Origin: DASTBU01 sp035711845
GTDB lineage: Bacteria; Acidobacteriota; Vicinamibacteria; Vicinamibacterales; 2-12-FULL-66-21
NCBI GenBank assembly: GCA_035711845.1
Contig: DASTBU010000162.1
Span: 19,621 to 83,620, forward strand
Direction: 5' to 3'
DNA: 64,000 bases
A program made the translations under genes and the position numbers. Of the stretch, positions 62,414 through 64,000 are shown one piece after another. The notes under the pieces were generated by a model. That model was not told the DNA's origin and searched no databases. It worked only from the letters and a program-made list of their open reading frames with translations. The first letter of the stretch is position 1. The number at the start of each line of letters is the position of its first letter.

Positions 62414-63775
62414 GTGACGACTCGGCCTGACGATCAGCTCGTTCAGGCCATCGGCATCGGCTCGGCCATCCTCTTCGTCATCGGGAGCGTGATCGGCTCC
62501 GGTATTTTCCTGACGACTGGAGTCATGGCCGCAAGCATTCCCTCCGCGTCGCTCCTGCTGCTGGCCTGGACGGCCGGAGGGCTCTTTGCGATCACCGGCG
62601 GCCTGACCTACGCGGAGATGGGGACCATGTTTCCCCGCTCGGGAGGGGTGTACGTCTTCCTCCGCGAAGCGTACGGGCCATTGCCCGCGTTCCTCTACGG
62701 ATGGGTCGCCTTGCTGGTGGTGATGAGCGGCGGGATTGCCGCGGTCGCCGTCGGGTTTGCCGAGTATCTGAGTTTCTTCGTCCCTGCGCTGTCCCCCTCA
62801 CGCGTCCTGCTCACCATCGGGCCGCTCGGCGGGTTCACGCTGTCGGCCGGTCAGCTCACCGCCGCCGCGGCAATCTGCACGCTCGGGGCGATCAACTACA
62901 TCGGCGTCAGGCGAGGCAACCTGGTCAACGTCGTGTTGACGACGGCGAAGGTAGCCGGGCTGGTAGCGTTGCCAGTGATGGCGCTCGCGTCGGCCCGTGT
63001 GGACCCTTCATTCAGCCCCGTTGTCCCGGCCAATCTCGCGAGGCCGGCCGCCTCGTTCGGCGTGGCGATGATCGCGGTGCTGTGGACCTCCGAAGGCTGG
63101 TATTTCCTGACGCTGGCCGCCGGCGAGGTCAAGGATCCTCGCCGCAACCTGCCGCGCGCGCTCGTCTGCGGAATCCTTGCGCTCACCTCGATCTATCTCG
63201 TGGTGAACGTCGCCTACCTGTACGCGCTCTCCATCGACGAGATGAAAGGCGTCACCCGAGTGGCCGAGCGCGCCGCATCGGCGATGATCGGTCCGCCGGG
63301 CGCCACCTTCGTGGCGCTCACGGTCGTGGTGTCGACACTCGGCGCCAATGTGGCCGCTCTCCTGGCGGGTTCGCGTCTGCTGTTTGCGATGGCCAACGAC
63401 GGTCTGTTCTTCCCGATCGCGCGGCGGGTTCACCCTGCCTATCGAACGCCGCACGTGGCCATCGTCGCGCTGACGGCGTGGGCCGCCCTGCTGGCGTTGT
63501 CGGGCACCTACGAGCAGCTGTTCACGTACGTGATGTTCACGTCCATCCTGTTCAGTGTTGCCGCCGGGCTCGCCTTGTTCCGACTGCGCGCGAAGCTGCC
63601 GCACCATCCCCGCCCTTATCGCACCTGGGGATACCCCGTGGTCCCGCTCGTCTTCATCACCGGATCGATCGCGTTCGTCGCGAACACACTGATGGAGCGC
63701 CCCGTCGAGTCGCTCAGCGGACTGCTGCTCCTCGCGCTGGGAGTGCCGGTGTACTGGTATTGGCAGTGGCGGTAG
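62414..63775 (+). CDS. APC family amino-acid permease (second copy)
   Basis: About 453 residues with twelve membrane segments. TM1 contains IGSVIGSGIFLTTGVMAASI, the APC substrate-binding unwound helix, and AEMGTMFPRSGGVYVFLREA follows. LWTSEGWYFLTLAAGEVKDPRRNLP marks TM6. It resembles the LAT/serine-threonine exchanger-type permeases and differs clearly from the permease at 57129. GTG 62414 is my choice from a run of possible GTG starts (62348, 62408, 62414). The peptide- and amidohydrolase-rich neighbourhood suggests uptake of released amino acids. Confidence 0.88.
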   Translation: MTTRPDDQLVQAIGIGSAILFVIGSVIGSGIFLTTGVMAASIPSASLLLLAWTAGGLFAITGGLTYAEMGTMFPRSGGVYVFLREAYGPLPAFLYGWVALLVVMSGGIAAVAVGFAEYLSFFVPALSPSRVLLTIGPLGGFTLSAGQLTAAAAICTLGAINYIGVRRGNLVNVVLTTAKVAGLVALPVMALASARVDPSFSPVVPANLARPAASFGVAMIAVLWTSEGWYFLTLAAGEVKDPRRNLPRALVCGILALTSIYLVVNVAYLYALSIDEMKGVTRVAERAASAMIGPPGATFVALTVVVSTLGANVAALLAGSRLLFAMANDGLFFPIARRVHPAYRTPHVAIVALTAWAALLALSGTYEQLFTYVMFTSILFSVAAGLALFRLRAKLPHHPRPYRTWGYPVVPLVFITGSIAFVANTLMERPVESLSGLLLLALGVPVYWYWQWR

Positions 63776-63777
63776 AG

Positions 63778-63917
63778 TGAAACGAATCGGCCGACGGACC
63801 CTGGACCAGGGACTCGGGACTCCGGACTGGGGACTCGGGACTCGACCAAGGGACCCGGACCAGGGACCCTGGACCCAGGGACTTAGGGACTTAGGGACTT
63901 AGGGACTTAGGGACTCA
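63778..63917 (+). repeat. GGGAC-type repeats ending in a GGGACTTA octamer tandem
   Basis: From about 63798 the spacer is built of GGACTCGGGACTC, GGACCCTGGACC and similar units. It ends in four perfect GGGACTTA octamers (63878-63909) followed by GGGACTCA (63910-63917). The tandem finishes 10 bp before the ATG of the next gene, so copy number could affect its leader. Confidence 0.88.
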
Positions 63918-63927
63918 AGGATTATCA

Positions 63928-64000
63928 ATGAGATTCTCCATCCTCGGATCAGGCGCCGTTGGAGGCTACTACGGAGCGAAGCTGGCGCAGGCCGGCCATG
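63928..64000 (+). CDS. Probable 2-dehydropantoate 2-reductase, N-terminal end (partial)
   Basis: Only the first 24 codons are in the window: MRFSILGSGAVGGYYGAKLA and a few more. The GxGxxG Rossmann loop with YYGAKLAQAGH is typical of ketopantoate reductase (PanE/ApbA family), which reduces ketopantoate in coenzyme A synthesis. Paralogues with other roles share this start, so the name is provisional. Confidence 0.7.
   Translation, partial: MRFSILGSGAVGGYYGAKLAQAGH

Overview
The window is high-GC bacterial DNA that reads like a member of the Acidobacteriota, probably class Vicinamibacteria. This is inferred from gene content: secreted S9 peptidases paired with tandem amidohydrolases, a DUF1800/DUF1501 pair, VWFA-type proteins of the acidobacterial kind, M14 carboxypeptidases, and intergenic spaces filled with short GC-rich repeats. 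There is no rRNA or tRNA gene to confirm it.

Layout. 1-1438: the end of a molybdate ABC transporter (modA end, modB, modC). 1439-13692: a peptide-degradation block of three secreted S9 peptidases and two amidohydrolase genes, with ACGTGC-type repeats on both sides of the first peptidase. 13771-14787: a quinone-oxidoreductase-like dehydrogenase. 14812-23841: a near-complete arginine biosynthesis locus, argCBD-acetyltransferase-argJ-argF on the minus strand and argR-argG-argH on the plus strand, fired from back-to-back promoters in the 103 bp between argC and argR. 23854-30326: a SixA-like phosphatase, a beta-barrel protein, a PLP decarboxylase, a small phosphatase-like protein, two envelope proteins and a YihY/BrkB membrane protein. 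30428-39739: a large M14 carboxypeptidase, a REP-associated transposase (RAYT), a glycine/D-amino-acid oxidase, TolC with a TetR regulator, a pterin dehydratase, a lone microcompartment shell protein and a D-threonine-aldolase-like enzyme. 39912-40907: an IS1595-type element whose transposase gene is internally scrambled. 41000-50598: the DUF1501/DUF1800 pair and a three-gene VWA operon. 50927-64000: two FAD oxidoreductases, a GcvT-like protein, a Rieske oxygenase, two APC permeases, a histidine phosphatase, a second M14 peptidase, a YtcJ-like amidohydrolase and the start of a ketopantoate-reductase-like gene.

The most unusual signal is in the intergenic DNA. Six arrays of a roughly 17-bp unit (GGGGACAGGCACCCTAA) share one design: usually a GGGGACAGTCCCC first unit, tandem internal units, and a closing inverted unit (GGAGCCTGTCCCC). 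Four genes end inside such arrays, which supply their last codons and TAA stop. A RAYT gene sits directly beside one array, which suggests these are REP elements mobilised by it. At least four further repeat types occur: ACGTGC-rich tracts, a trio of hairpins with compensating stem changes, a GGGACTTA octamer tandem, and scattered AAGGCTGA units.
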